NCBI RefSeq assembly: GCF_042662225.1 | Contig: NZ_JBHSYQ010000016.1 | Span: forward strand, 1-64,000 | DNA: 64,000 nt | Source: Nibribacter roseus | Lineage (GTDB): Bacteria; Bacteroidota; Bacteroidia; Cytophagales; Hymenobacteraceae | Reading direction: 5' to 3' | Shown here: positions 43,384 through 51,057 of the stretch, one piece after another | Position numbering within the stretch: the first letter of the stretch is position 1 | How the letters are laid out: each line of letters opens with the position of its first letter | Translations under genes and position numbers: made by a program | Notes under the pieces: generated by a model | What the model saw: the letters and a program-made list of their open reading frames with translations, nothing else | What the model was told of the DNA's origin: nothing | Databases searched by the model: none

Positions 43384-43593
43384 TTAGGATAAAACATCTT
43401 TTCCATTCAAGCGCCTCTGTTCTTGCAGCTGCGCATGAATAAGTAATAGTGTAGATTTGATTTCCTCTGCGTATGCTCCCATCAACTGCCTTAGCTCATC
43501 GCAGCTGCTGCAAATTTGAACGCTCTGGTGGTTATCTCCCACCTCATTGGCTATCATCACTACACTAGGTAAGCTGTTTTGTCTGTTACACAT
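43384..43593 (-). CDS. Small hypothetical prophage protein, 69 aa
   Basis: Starts ATG 43593, 14 bp upstream of the integrase on the same strand and probably coexpressed. Cys residues near the N-terminus (MCNRQ) and a CSSC at 28-31 could bind metal; the rest is helical. No family recognised. It could be an excision-related factor by position only. Confidence 0.5.
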   Translation of the reverse strand: MCNRQNSLPSVVMIANEVGDNHQSVQICSSCDELRQLMGAYAEEIKSTLLLIHAQLQEQRRLNGKDVLS

Positions 43594-43652
43594 AGGCTTT
43601 TAGGTTGGTGAAAGCCGTGTGTTGTCCGTCTGTATAAATTTATGGAGATAAA

Positions 43653-43678
43653 AAAAGCTGCTTAAAAAGCAGCTTTTA
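43653..43678 (-). terminator. Terminator
   Basis: AAGCTGCTT / AAGCAGCTT with a 3-nt loop and A/T runs on both sides, downstream of the outer-membrane-like gene on the minus strand. Confidence 0.75.
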
Positions 43679-43699
43679 AATTGTTATAGTTAAACATAA

Positions 43700-44404
43700 T
43701 TATTGTGCAGATCTGACAAATGACTTAGCAATATCAAAAGTATAAGCAAGCTTTATACCCAAAGAGGCAATAACTCTGTCAGTATAGATATCATTATCGC
43801 TCGTTGAAATTGCTGCTTGGGTTTCTCCGTTGATGATATAGGGCTTATTGTTGTCTTTGTATTGCTCAAGAAAATACTGGCGAGGCTGTCTTAATGAAAA
43901 AAACTCTACAGTTCCAAAAATAGAAAAGTTTCCTGTTCTATAACCAATACCTAACCCTAAATCTACTGTGCTGGAAAGGCTTGTCTCAGATAAGCTTGAT
44001 AGACTCACTGGGTTTATAAAAAGTGCCATTGATATTCCTCTAGGGTAGTATTCGTAAATAGTTTTGGTAGAACTCTCTGTTTCCACCGTTCTTACTGAAG
44101 TAGTAACAAAAGGTGTGTAAACAATTCCTAAGCTTATATTAGGTTTTACCAAGCCTGCCTTTTCTATTATTACGGCATTTGTTGACTTATTAATCGCAGG
44201 GTCTAAATAAACTGTGTTTATTATACCTGAAACACCCCCTCCAAACATAAAAGAAAACCTGTTATTCCAGCCATAATCATTGTTTTCATCATCTTCAGCA
44301 GGTTGGGCTGCAGGTTGCTGGACCCCGGGCTGTTGCCTTTCTTGACAAAACCCCAGAATGGGTAAGAAAAGAAAAATTAGCAGTGTGATTTTTTTAGAAT
44401 TCAT
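43700..44404 (-). CDS. Predicted outer-membrane beta-barrel protein
   Basis: Protein of 234 aa with a clear signal peptide (MNSKKITLLIFLFLPILGF) and a Q/P-rich linker (QQPGVQQPAAQPAEDDEN). The rest consists of alternating hydrophobic strands (FSFMFGGGVSGII, ISLGIVYTPFV, VDLGLGIGYR, IASLGIKLAYTF), as in outer-membrane barrels. No specific family was recognised. Encoded on the lysogenic strand of the prophage, it may be expressed in the lysogen and alter the surface. Confidence 0.6.
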   Translation of the reverse strand: MNSKKITLLIFLFLPILGFCQERQQPGVQQPAAQPAEDDENNDYGWNNRFSFMFGGGVSGIINTVYLDPAINKSTNAVIIEKAGLVKPNISLGIVYTPFVTTSVRTVETESSTKTIYEYYPRGISMALFINPVSLSSLSETSLSSTVDLGLGIGYRTGNFSIFGTVEFFSLRQPRQYFLEQYKDNNKPYIINGETQAAISTSDNDIYTDRVIASLGIKLAYTFDIAKSFVRSAQ

Positions 44405-44608
44405 AGTGGTTATAAATTAAGGTTAAAGGATAAATTCTTTGATAAAATTGATTATAAAATCCTCCTGCAGTACCTATTTCAACCTCCAAATGCCCTACAA
44501 CTGCTGCACACGTTTTGACTCTTTTTCTTTGCATTGCTTCACCTGTTGATGAAGCAAACTTACTTTAACTCTGTTCTATTTATTCTGCTGCCTCGTTCTC
44601 TTCGGCTA

Positions 44609-44893
44609 TTACAAATCCCTTAGAAAAAAAACCAGAACCGATTTTGAGAATGGCAGTCCTTCCTCAATGTTATCATTTTCAATTAACTGCTTTGCGTGCT
44701 TCATTTTGATGTTGCAGTAATTGATAATATGATCGGCCTCATTTTCTGAATGTTGGTAATTGATCAGTTCTCCAAAAATTGTAAGGGAGGAATTGACCAT
44801 TACTTTAAGTAGGGTAGGAGTACTGGGGTTGAAAGGATCTAACTCTTCCATATGTGCCAACAGCCGTTTTACCTCTTGTGCTCTTCTTTTCAT
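44609..44893 (-). CDS. Hypothetical helical protein, 94 aa
   Basis: Starts MKRRAQEVKRLLAHMEELDPF. Predominantly helical and charged, without a membrane segment except a hydrophobic C-terminus (FSKSVLVFFLRDL). AT-rich, lone gene. No family recognised. Confidence 0.5.
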   Translation of the reverse strand: MKRRAQEVKRLLAHMEELDPFNPSTPTLLKVMVNSSLTIFGELINYQHSENEADHIINYCNIKMKHAKQLIENDNIEEGLPFSKSVLVFFLRDL

Positions 44894-44936
44894 TGAGTTA
44901 CCTTTAAAAGCCTACATCCAAATTTTCTATTTTAGA

Positions 44937-44966
44937 CCTGTTTTAAAGTAAACAAGCCTAAAAAAC
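44937..44966. repeat. Degenerate copy of the dispersed repeat inside the prophage
   Basis: CCTGTTTTAAAGTAAACAAG then CCTAAAAAAC; it is a weaker match. Confidence 0.4.
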
Positions 44967-45103
44967 CTTCTCCATTTCTACCAATCCCTTTCTACACGTG
45001 TTCTGCAAAAATAGAATGGTTATCTCTTTGAGTAACTGACTCTTTTCTCTAAAGTATTAAATTATAAGCTTCTTTCATCAAAATACACTGCATTTAAATT
45101 AAT

Positions 45104-45517
45104 TTATAAACACAGCCACTCCCTGGCCTCTTCTCTGTTAATGAAACTACGGCTCTCTATCTGAAGCCCTACGTTTTGAGTAACCTTTTCAGAAACCTGG
45201 TTTGATTCAGTTTCTCTTACCTGATCTTGGTGTATAATCCTAGCGGATCTTTGCAGGCGTGTTTTCTGTAATTTCTTGGCAAACTCTGTTACCATAGAAA
45301 TATATTTCTCAGGGTCAACCTCGGGGTGCATCTCTGTTTTGCTGCTGTCAATAAGCAGTTTCTTTACGTCATAGTCCCTGATGTACTCCACCAGCAGTTG
45401 GAGTGAGCGCTCAATCTCCAACATATCGTATGGATTCACATTTGGCCAAACCACCGAAAGTATATCGCTGGAAGGATCGTAATCAAGCACAATGAGCTGA
45501 TTCTGGAAAAGGATCAT
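45104..45517 (-). CDS. SpoIIAA/STAS-like small protein
   Basis: Protein of 137 aa with the same layout as the genes at 30,699 and 53,878: N-terminal strands (VLDYDPSSDILSVVWP), a helix (LEIERSLQLLVEYIRDY), a strand with LLIDSSKTE, and a C-terminal helix (NREEAREWLCL). No active site seen. It is in the prophage cargo strand. The group is called SpoIIAA-like on pattern only. Confidence 0.5.
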   Translation of the reverse strand: MILFQNQLIVLDYDPSSDILSVVWPNVNPYDMLEIERSLQLLVEYIRDYDVKKLLIDSSKTEMHPEVDPEKYISMVTEFAKKLQKTRLQRSARIIHQDQVRETESNQVSEKVTQNVGLQIESRSFINREEAREWLCL

Positions 45518-45722
45518 AGATTAGTTAAGGTGGATAATTGGTCGAGGTTCCAAATATAAATTTCTGATAATTCTCCTCCTCGAAGGGATGTACGTCATCA
45601 GTAAATTTTTCAGCTCAAATTGGAGTGGTGAGACTAGGGTCGGTTCATTTTCAACAGTTCACCTATCCTGCTCATTGCCGCCGGTTACTCCTTAAGAGTA
45701 TTTATTTAGGAACAAATTTTAG

Positions 45723-45753
45723 GCCTGTCTTCAAAAAAAACAGGCCTAAAATA
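45723..45753. repeat. Dispersed palindromic repeat, copy 14 (inside the prophage)
   Basis: GCCTGTCTTCAAAAAAAACA then GGCCTAAAATAG. It follows the lipoprotein stop codon on the minus strand at 3 bp and could act as its terminator. Confidence 0.55.
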
Positions 45754-45755
45754 GC

Positions 45756-46427
45756 TTATTCCATTGTGCTGCCGTCCTCAAAAAGAATCTTTTCTGGTTT
45801 CCAAACTACTTTAATATCTTTCAAATTTTTACTTCGAAGGAGCTTGTCTTCGTCAATAAATTGGTTGTATTCTGTAGATGCGTCGTACTTTATGGTTTTG
45901 CCAGCCGGAACACCTTCGTCATAAGTAAGATTTAATGATTTGATCTCAGTACCGAAAATATCCTGAAAGACCACCATACCTTTAAATGCTCTTATAGGTT
46001 TATCTGCATTGTTTTGAAAGGCGAACTTATAAGTGATATATTCCTCGTAGTCGTATTTTTCAAAACCTTTGTCATACATAGAGACTACAAGGGTCTTATT
46101 TAATTTTTCAATTCTCTGATTTTCTTCTAGCTGCACTTGAGCAGCCAAAGCTTCTTCCTTTTTTTGCTGAGACTCTAATTCTTTTTGAGCTTGTTTTCCC
46201 TCCTCCAGAATTTGTTTATAGGTCTTTCCTTCTAAGTTAGTATTGCCTAATTCACTGGCCACAAAGGAAAAGCCTAAAATCATCATCTCAGATGAATCGA
46301 GTTTTTCGCTTTTTTTGATCTCATCTAGATCTTGTGCCATTGTTGCCTTGTTGTATTTTTTATCTAAGGGGCTGTTGCAAGATGTAAAAAAGATTAGGAG
46401 AGCAATGATTAGTAAGTATTGTTTCAT
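45756..46427 (-). CDS. Lipoprotein with coiled-coil segment
   Basis: Lipoprotein of 223 aa: signal MKQYLLIIALLIFFTSC with Cys17. Residues about 75-110 are a coiled coil (EEGKQAQKELESQQKKEEAL). The C-terminal part has a beta-rich immunoglobulin-like pattern (YKFAFQNNADKPIRAFKGMVVFQD ... YDEGVPAGKTIKY) seen in FxLYD/DUF-type extracytoplasmic domains. It may be lysogenic conversion or superinfection-exclusion cargo; the role is unproven. Confidence 0.65.
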   Translation of the reverse strand: MKQYLLIIALLIFFTSCNSPLDKKYNKATMAQDLDEIKKSEKLDSSEMMILGFSFVASELGNTNLEGKTYKQILEEGKQAQKELESQQKKEEALAAQVQLEENQRIEKLNKTLVVSMYDKGFEKYDYEEYITYKFAFQNNADKPIRAFKGMVVFQDIFGTEIKSLNLTYDEGVPAGKTIKYDASTEYNQFIDEDKLLRSKNLKDIKVVWKPEKILFEDGSTME

Positions 46428-46734
46428 AAAGGGTAAGTATTAAGGGTTTTGGTTTGTATTTATCTTCTGTTTTTAAACTCTTTTTCTTAAATCAGTCCAA
46501 CAGCGACTACTTCATCTGCAGCAATTACAACATTTCATTGAGCATCAAAACTTGAGTAAACAAGCACTATTATAAATTGCCATTCTTTAGAAATCACAGC
46601 TTAACCCATAGGAAGGGGGTTAGATGATTCTTCTTTAACCTTGATTAAGCACCACAATCTATTACTCCTGATTCTATAGAGAAATACTTTAAATTCGCCA
46701 ATAGCATATTATTTCTATTTTTCTTTATTTAAGT
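46428..46734. other. AT-rich gene-free stretch in the prophage
   Basis: No gene, RNA or repeat was recognised; it holds the promoter region of the lipoprotein gene. Confidence 0.4.
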
Positions 46735-47118
46735 TTAACTACTCTGAGCTATTAATGAATTTAATGCATTTTTAACTGGTTGTGAATTGAATATACTGGC
46801 TAAGGAATTAAGTAGATCGGGTTCGTCTTCAACAAAATGTTTTTCTAAGTTTACCTCATCTATGATAGTTAATGGATATAATGAGATTTTGTGGGACATT
46901 GTTAACAGGCCAAAGCTATAATTTCCTAAAGCTGGCGCTAAAATGTTAACCCTATGAATTATATCATTTGAAGCAGATTGTGTTGATTTGATTTCAACAG
47001 TAATTACGTTTTTAGTCATTTCCTCTAAAAACTTTCCTTGTTGAATTAAAATATTCTTAGGTAAATTTAGCTTACTGCTACCTAAATCACTTGGCCAAAG
47101 ATTCTGCATATTACTCAT
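46735..47118 (-). CDS. Hypothetical protein, 127 aa, last gene of the HEPN/EEP run
   Basis: Starts ATG 47118, one base after the stop of the nuclease gene, so it is translationally coupled. Soluble; contains VITVEIKSTQSASNDIIHR, then ALGNYSFGLLTMSHKISLYPLTIID, a strand-rich core, and a helical C-terminus. No signature was recognised. It may be an accessory or immunity partner for the nuclease. Confidence 0.6.
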   Translation of the reverse strand: MSNMQNLWPSDLGSSKLNLPKNILIQQGKFLEEMTKNVITVEIKSTQSASNDIIHRVNILAPALGNYSFGLLTMSHKISLYPLTIIDEVNLEKHFVEDEPDLLNSLASIFNSQPVKNALNSLIAQSS

Positions 47119-47119
47119 T

Positions 47120-47929
47120 CTAGATTAAGAGTTTGAATTTTATTGGTAAATGGTCAGAAATCCTTCTTTTAACAAGGGATTCCTTTGTTAATAATTCTGT
47201 AGCTCCAATTTTACAAACAATATCAAGTTCATTTTCATCAAAGTCAGGTATTAATCCAGGTCTAATCAGTACCTGATCATAAAGATGCCAATGGTAGTTA
47301 ATAGGCTTGGCAGGGCTGTAGTACATACTGCCTGAAACTGAACCTTTTCCGTTGTCACCAAAAAACGACCACATTGGGTTGTAAAAATAATGGTATTCAT
47401 GGCCATTAATTATTCTTGACCCTTTAGTTGCTATTTTCTTATCCATCACAGAATGTAGCCCCATATTTTGTACCATTCCAAAGTCAAAAGGATTCATGTT
47501 AAAATCTCCACAAATTACTGTCCTTTGATGTCGTACTTTATTTTCAATATATTCAATTATGGCTTTTAAGTTAGAACTCTCTGCTGCTTGATCCTCATTT
47601 GTCCAATTAACTTTACTATTGAAGTGCAATGCGATAAGTAAAATTTCTCCATGTTTAGTTGAGAAAAGGCGTCTGCCGCTTACTCTATTTGTTTCATGTA
47701 CCAACTGAAACACTGCAGGTTTAAATTTTGTGTAAAATTGAAGCTTGTCACATACAAATCCCGGAGAATAGTAATAATCAGATGTCGTTCTATTAAGATC
47801 ACGAAGCAAATCAGGTGGTGAATATGGTGATTCAGCTAATATTAAAATATCTAAATCATATAATGTAGCAAAATCATAAATTATATCTGTAGGCTTTCTT
47901 TTATTTATATTCCAAAATCCAATATTCAT
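47120..47929 (-). CDS. EEP-family (exonuclease/endonuclease/phosphatase) protein
   Basis: Metal-dependent phosphoesterase of 269 aa. All EEP motifs are present: NINK (7-10), ILAES with Glu33, GDFNMNP with Asp142 and Asn144, LYDQVLIRP (218-223), and ISDHLPI with Asp259 and His260. Nuclease or phosphatase activity is expected, the substrate is unknown. It has no signal peptide. Part of a close run: HEPN gene, HTH gene, this gene, 127-aa gene (gaps 26, 29 and 1 bp). Confidence 0.82.
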   Translation of the reverse strand: MNIGFWNINKRKPTDIIYDFATLYDLDILILAESPYSPPDLLRDLNRTTSDYYYSPGFVCDKLQFYTKFKPAVFQLVHETNRVSGRRLFSTKHGEILLIALHFNSKVNWTNEDQAAESSNLKAIIEYIENKVRHQRTVICGDFNMNPFDFGMVQNMGLHSVMDKKIATKGSRIINGHEYHYFYNPMWSFFGDNGKGSVSGSMYYSPAKPINYHWHLYDQVLIRPGLIPDFDENELDIVCKIGATELLTKESLVKRRISDHLPIKFKLLI

Positions 47930-47958
47930 AGAGATAAAAACGTGTTAAATTTCATATT

Positions 47959-48354
47959 CTATCTCCACCTCAACACTTCAATCAACTCCTCTTTATCCTT
48001 CAGCCGCTGTTCAAGATTAGCCTGCTCCACCTGGCACAACTGAAGCTGGTGCCTGAGCTCATTCGCGTTTTCACCACCTACACTTATTTGCTGCCTGTTC
48101 TTCTTTACTTGGTTTGCTACCTGAACTTGGTTTGTGGCTGTTCCTGAAGCCTCGGTTAGATTATCTGAAACAATGTACTGTAACGGTACCTCTAGTGCCT
48201 CACATATCTTTATCAGTTTGTCAAATTTCAAACTTTCGATTCTAAGTGAAGCATAAAAACCTGTTTCTGTCATGCCTATTTTTTTAGTCAAATTATTTAG
48301 TTTAACTTCTTTATTAATAGTTATTTGCCTAATGTTGCTTATAATATGCTGCAT
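47959..48354 (-). CDS. HTH regulator with shared repressor-type C-terminal tail
   Basis: Protein of 131 aa with an N-terminal XRE helix-turn-helix (VKLNNLTKKIGMTETGFYASL, about 17-37) and LIKICEALEVPLQYI. A linker leads to a C-terminal coiled coil. From VANQVKKNRQQISVGGEN to the end it is nearly the same as the phage repressor at 49,787 (ELRHQLQLCQVE, KDKEELIEVLR). It lies between the HEPN and EEP genes and probably controls them. Confidence 0.82.
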   Translation of the reverse strand: MQHIISNIRQITINKEVKLNNLTKKIGMTETGFYASLRIESLKFDKLIKICEALEVPLQYIVSDNLTEASGTATNQVQVANQVKKNRQQISVGGENANELRHQLQLCQVEQANLEQRLKDKEELIEVLRWR

Positions 48355-48380
48355 TACTTTATACTAATTACTCTAAGCAA

Positions 48381-49163
48381 TCATTGAAGTTTAGGTAGTA
48401 TAGAATATCTAAATATAATCATATCGTCTTTAGGGTCTAAAGAATTATAAGCATGAAAATCCCGCTTACTCCTAATACATAATATGAAATCAGTGAGCTT
48501 AGATATATGTTTATTTTCAATTTCAAACTCAATGATATTTGATACTGACCACTTGGAATTACCTAGGCAGCAATATTCCAACTGTTCTCCTAAAGGATCT
48601 GTTGCTGAGATTACAAAAGTTAGCCAATCACCAGGCCGAAGTACAGATTTAGATGTAATTATATGATCTCCAATAACCCAAGAACCTCCATAATTATCAC
48701 GGGCACTTTCAATTCTAGGAAAATAATCCTCACCTGTTTCCATTCTGCTCCTGTATAAAGTTATCCTGTTCCTAAGTTCACCTGCAATTCCAATAATCAA
48801 ATGTTTTTGATGAGGTAATGCTTCTCTTCTGTGTGCATCAGTATTTCTAAACATATCTAGTGTTTTTAGAAATACATCAACTTCCTTTTTATCACCTAAT
48901 GCATCTTTGAAAACATTATTCCAACTTTTATCCAAAATTGTTAGAAGGTCATAAAAATCAGAATAATATATCAACCTTCCTTCAGCCGTACCAAACTTAT
49001 GCTTTTTCTCTTCTATAGATTTCCGCTCAACCCAATGATTAATTCTTTGTTGGGAAACTCCACAAGTTGATATCCAATCAGTTCCTTTATCTCTACTTAG
49101 AATATAGCTAATAAAGTCTCTAATGGAGTTTTCAACTTCTTTTAATGCCAATGATGCATCCAT
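48381..49163 (-). CDS. HEPN-domain protein, Swt1-like
   Basis: Protein of 260 aa. The N-terminal half has the features of the Swt1-type HEPN domain: GTDWISTCGVSQQRINHW, LIYYSDFYDLLTILDKSW and MFRNTDAHRREALPHQKHL. Residues Arg106 and His111 form the R-x4-H motif of HEPN RNases. The C-terminal half (about 140-260) is unassigned and beta-rich. HEPN RNases often act in abortive infection and toxin systems. Starts ATG 49163; it is first in a run with the HTH, EEP and 127-aa genes. Confidence 0.75.
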   Translation of the reverse strand: MDASLALKEVENSIRDFISYILSRDKGTDWISTCGVSQQRINHWVERKSIEEKKHKFGTAEGRLIYYSDFYDLLTILDKSWNNVFKDALGDKKEVDVFLKTLDMFRNTDAHRREALPHQKHLIIGIAGELRNRITLYRSRMETGEDYFPRIESARDNYGGSWVIGDHIITSKSVLRPGDWLTFVISATDPLGEQLEYCCLGNSKWSVSNIIEFEIENKHISKLTDFILCIRSKRDFHAYNSLDPKDDMIIFRYSILPKLQ

Positions 49164-49179
49164 TTTAACACCAGTTCAA

Positions 49180-49291
49180 TTATCTTCCCCTAAGCACCTC
49201 AATCAATTCTTCCTTATCCTTCAGCCGCTGGTCAAGGTTGGCCCGCTACCTGGCATAGCTCCAGCTTGTGCTGAAGGCTCTCTACTCCCAG
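49180..49291 (-). pseudogene. Frameshifted remnant of the repressor C-terminal tail
   Basis: The minus strand reads VESLQHKLELCQV, then after loss of two bases ANLDQRLKDKEELIEVLRGR and a stop. This is the C-terminal coiled coil of the regulators at 47,959 and 49,787 without its DNA-binding part. It lies directly upstream of the HEPN gene. Confidence 0.75.
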
Positions 49292-49333
49292 CTAATCAGC
49301 CTATACATATTGCCAAACTTTTCATAACACCTC

Positions 49334-49534
49334 TTAACCAATAGGCAATGGAAAAGAATGATCAGCTTCTACTTTGACCAGGTTCTTCAAATAAAAGTCA
49401 TGCTTACCGAAGATTTCATCTTTGTTAAACCAGACGCAGGCAGCCATGCCCATACCAGAAGAGGCAATTGTCATTACAGGTCCACCTGATTTAAGCTTTA
49501 CTAAATCGCCTTCTTTAAAATTTTCCTTTTCCAT
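49334..49534 (-). CDS. YodC-family protein (DUF2158)
   Basis: Small protein of 66 aa beginning MEKENFKEGDLVKLKSGGPVM, followed by ACVWFN and an FYLKNLVKV end. This is the YodC/DUF2158 pattern (PF09926), a short beta-barrel protein of unknown role often found in phages and plasmids. Confidence 0.8.
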   Translation of the reverse strand: MEKENFKEGDLVKLKSGGPVMTIASSGMGMAACVWFNKDEIFGKHDFYLKNLVKVEADHSFPLPIG

Positions 49535-49571
49535 AACTGTTTTAATTAAATTTAATTAATGAATTTAAGCT

Positions 49572-49596
49572 CTTTTCCTGAAAACAGGCCAAAAAC
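49572..49596. repeat. Partial copy of the dispersed repeat
   Basis: TTTTCCTGAAAACAGGCC followed by AAAAACG, directly after the small membrane-protein stop. Confidence 0.45.
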
Positions 49597-49597
49597 G

Positions 49598-49738
49598 CTA
49601 CCTTATTAACCACTCCCAAGCCTCCATCACCAGCCATGATCCAAAGGCAACAGCCACCACTATCCAGAAGATTTTACTCATCAGCTCCTGACGCTCATAG
49701 TGTTCTTGGCCTTGGCTCTTGCGGTATTTCTTTGGCAT
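49598..49738 (-). CDS. Small membrane protein, 46 aa
   Basis: A short frame starting MPKKYRKSQGQEHYERQEL with a single hydrophobic segment (IFWIVVAVAFGSWLVM) and a basic end WLIR. Orientation fits the surrounding minus-strand genes, and it starts 48 bp after the repressor stop codon. No family known; it may be an exclusion or holin-like membrane peptide. Confidence 0.5.
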   Translation of the reverse strand: MPKKYRKSQGQEHYERQELMSKIFWIVVAVAFGSWLVMEAWEWLIR

Positions 49739-49744
49739 AACTAT

Positions 49745-49787
49745 TTTTTGTTTCCGACCTGTTTTCCCAGAAACAGGTCGGAAACGC
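49745..49787. terminator. Palindromic hairpin after the repressor gene
   Basis: GTTTCCGACCTGTTT / AAACAGGTCGGAAAC pair perfectly (15 bp) around TCCCAG, with a T-run at 49743-49749. Its core CCTGTTTT/AAACAGG belongs to the dispersed repeat family. Confidence 0.7.
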
Positions 49788-50164
49788 TACTTACTTCTTA
49801 GCAATTCTATAATCTGCTCCTTATCCGCCAGCTGCTTTGTCAAACTCTCACGCTCCACCTGGCACAACTCCAGCTGGTGGCGAAGCTCATCTAAGTTCTC
49901 ACCACCAACACTGATCTGCTGCCTGTTCTTCTTTACCTGATTTGCAATCTGTTGCTGGCCAGAATTGCTAACCAATTCTGAAAGAAAATAGCCTAATGGC
50001 TTTTTTAATATTTCACTGATCTTGATTAAATCAGCTGTATCAGCAGAATCTTTCTTAGTTAACCTCCTTAAAGTGGCAACACTTATACCAGTATAAGCAG
50101 CAACCGCCTCATAAGATTCTCCAGATTCGGATATAGCTTGCTCAATTTTTTCGCCTAAAGTCAT
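49787..50164 (-). CDS. Phage repressor, HTH (XRE/CI-like)
   Basis: Protein of 125 aa with a helix-turn-helix (EAVAAYTGISVATLRRLTKKDS, residues about 19-40), followed by a helical region and the same C-terminal coiled-coil cassette as the regulator at 47,959 (NQVKKNRQQISVGGEN then ELRHQLELCQVE). It is divergent from the lytic operon that starts at 50,307, exactly where a prophage repressor is expected. No peptidase domain is present, so induction must differ from LexA-like cleavage. Confidence 0.88.
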   Translation of the reverse strand: MTLGEKIEQAISESGESYEAVAAYTGISVATLRRLTKKDSADTADLIKISEILKKPLGYFLSELVSNSGQQQIANQVKKNRQQISVGGENLDELRHQLELCQVERESLTKQLADKEQIIELLRSK

Positions 50165-50306
50165 TTTTGAGAAAAATAATCTTATTGATTACCAAATACT
50201 TGCAAATATTTTAAATCAAAAATGAAATCAAATTTGAAACATGAATTCATTTTTGCTAGTATTGTATAAGTATTACACCACAATGTAATAAAATCACTCT
50301 AAGAAA
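50165..50306. promoter_or_regulatory. Divergent repressor/lytic operator-promoter region
   Basis: 142 bp between the repressor and the lytic operon. It contains the perfect palindrome TCAAATTTGA (50228-50237) lying inside a wider inverted repeat AAAAATGAA (50218) / TTCATTTTT (50246). TTGTATAAG near 50262 could be part of a lytic promoter. These are candidate operators. Confidence 0.5.
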
Positions 50307-50639
50307 ATGGGAAGAAAGCCTAAAAAAATCGCCGACGCTACGGCTCCTGCAGATTCAAGATATCTGATCTGGGAGAAGTACGAAGACCTTTCCAACAGTA
50401 AGAAGGAGCTGCTCAGGCAGAAGTTCGTGGAGCGGACGGAACTGAAGGAGCGCAGCTTCTACCTGAAGCTGCGGTCAAACGACCTGGCCACCAGCGAGCT
50501 GGAGTTCTTCGCCGAGATGTTCGGCTGCTCCAGCCGTGAGCTCTACCGCGAGAAACCCCCAATCAAAGAGTCCATCCATGACATTGCCCGAAAATTGAGT
50601 GGCAAAGGAACGCCTGAGCAGGCTGTTCTTGTAGCCTAA
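50307..50639 (+). CDS. First gene of the lytic direction, Cro-like candidate
   Basis: Basic protein of 110 aa starting MGRKPKKIADATAPADS. It is helical with a possible helix-turn-helix (ATSELEFFAEMFGCSSRELYREK). As the first gene divergent from the repressor, it is the natural place for a Cro-type or anti-repressor protein, but no family was recognised. Confidence 0.6.
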   Translation: MGRKPKKIADATAPADSRYLIWEKYEDLSNSKKELLRQKFVERTELKERSFYLKLRSNDLATSELEFFAEMFGCSSRELYREKPPIKESIHDIARKLSGKGTPEQAVLVA

Positions 50640-50695
50640 TACATAAACTGTTCCAACTTTTCTTAAAATAGTTCCATCGCAAAAGAATATTTTAT

Positions 50696-51055
50696 ATGGC
50701 ACTGACAAAGAAGCAATTAGAAGAACTACCCACGGTAGGCGACCTGCACACCTTCGGCGAGGCCATCGTGAAAGCCATGCTAAAGGTGGTGCAGCCGGTC
50801 ATTGACGCCGCGGCCAACCCACTGGATGATCCTTACCTGTCCATCCCCACCATTGAGGCCTACACAGACCACAAGCGGTCTGCCATCAACAAGTGGATCA
50901 GGGAGGGCAAGCCAGACGGCAAAGGCGGCATGGTGAAGCTGCCCTATAAAATGTTCTCCTCAGACAAGCGGGTGAAACTGAGTGACCTTGAGGCCTTCGG
51001 GCTGATAGGGGTGGAGGAGAAAGCGAAACTGCCTTTCATGAAAAAATCAGCCTAG
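50696..51055 (+). CDS. Excisionase-like DNA-binding protein
   Basis: Protein of 119 aa. The C-terminal half (IPTIEAYTDHKRSAINKWIREGK, then KMFSSDKRVKLSDLEAFG) has the look of a MerR/excisionase-type winged helix; a helical N-terminal part precedes it. It is in the early operon, 2 bp before the next gene. Function is inferred. Confidence 0.6.
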   Translation: MALTKKQLEELPTVGDLHTFGEAIVKAMLKVVQPVIDAAANPLDDPYLSIPTIEAYTDHKRSAINKWIREGKPDGKGGMVKLPYKMFSSDKRVKLSDLEAFGLIGVEEKAKLPFMKKSA

Positions 51056-51057
51056 CC

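Noticed and set aside
49123..49344. Plus-strand frame of 73 codons
   Set aside because: It lies over the pseudogene tail and HEPN start on the other strand; considered a shadow.
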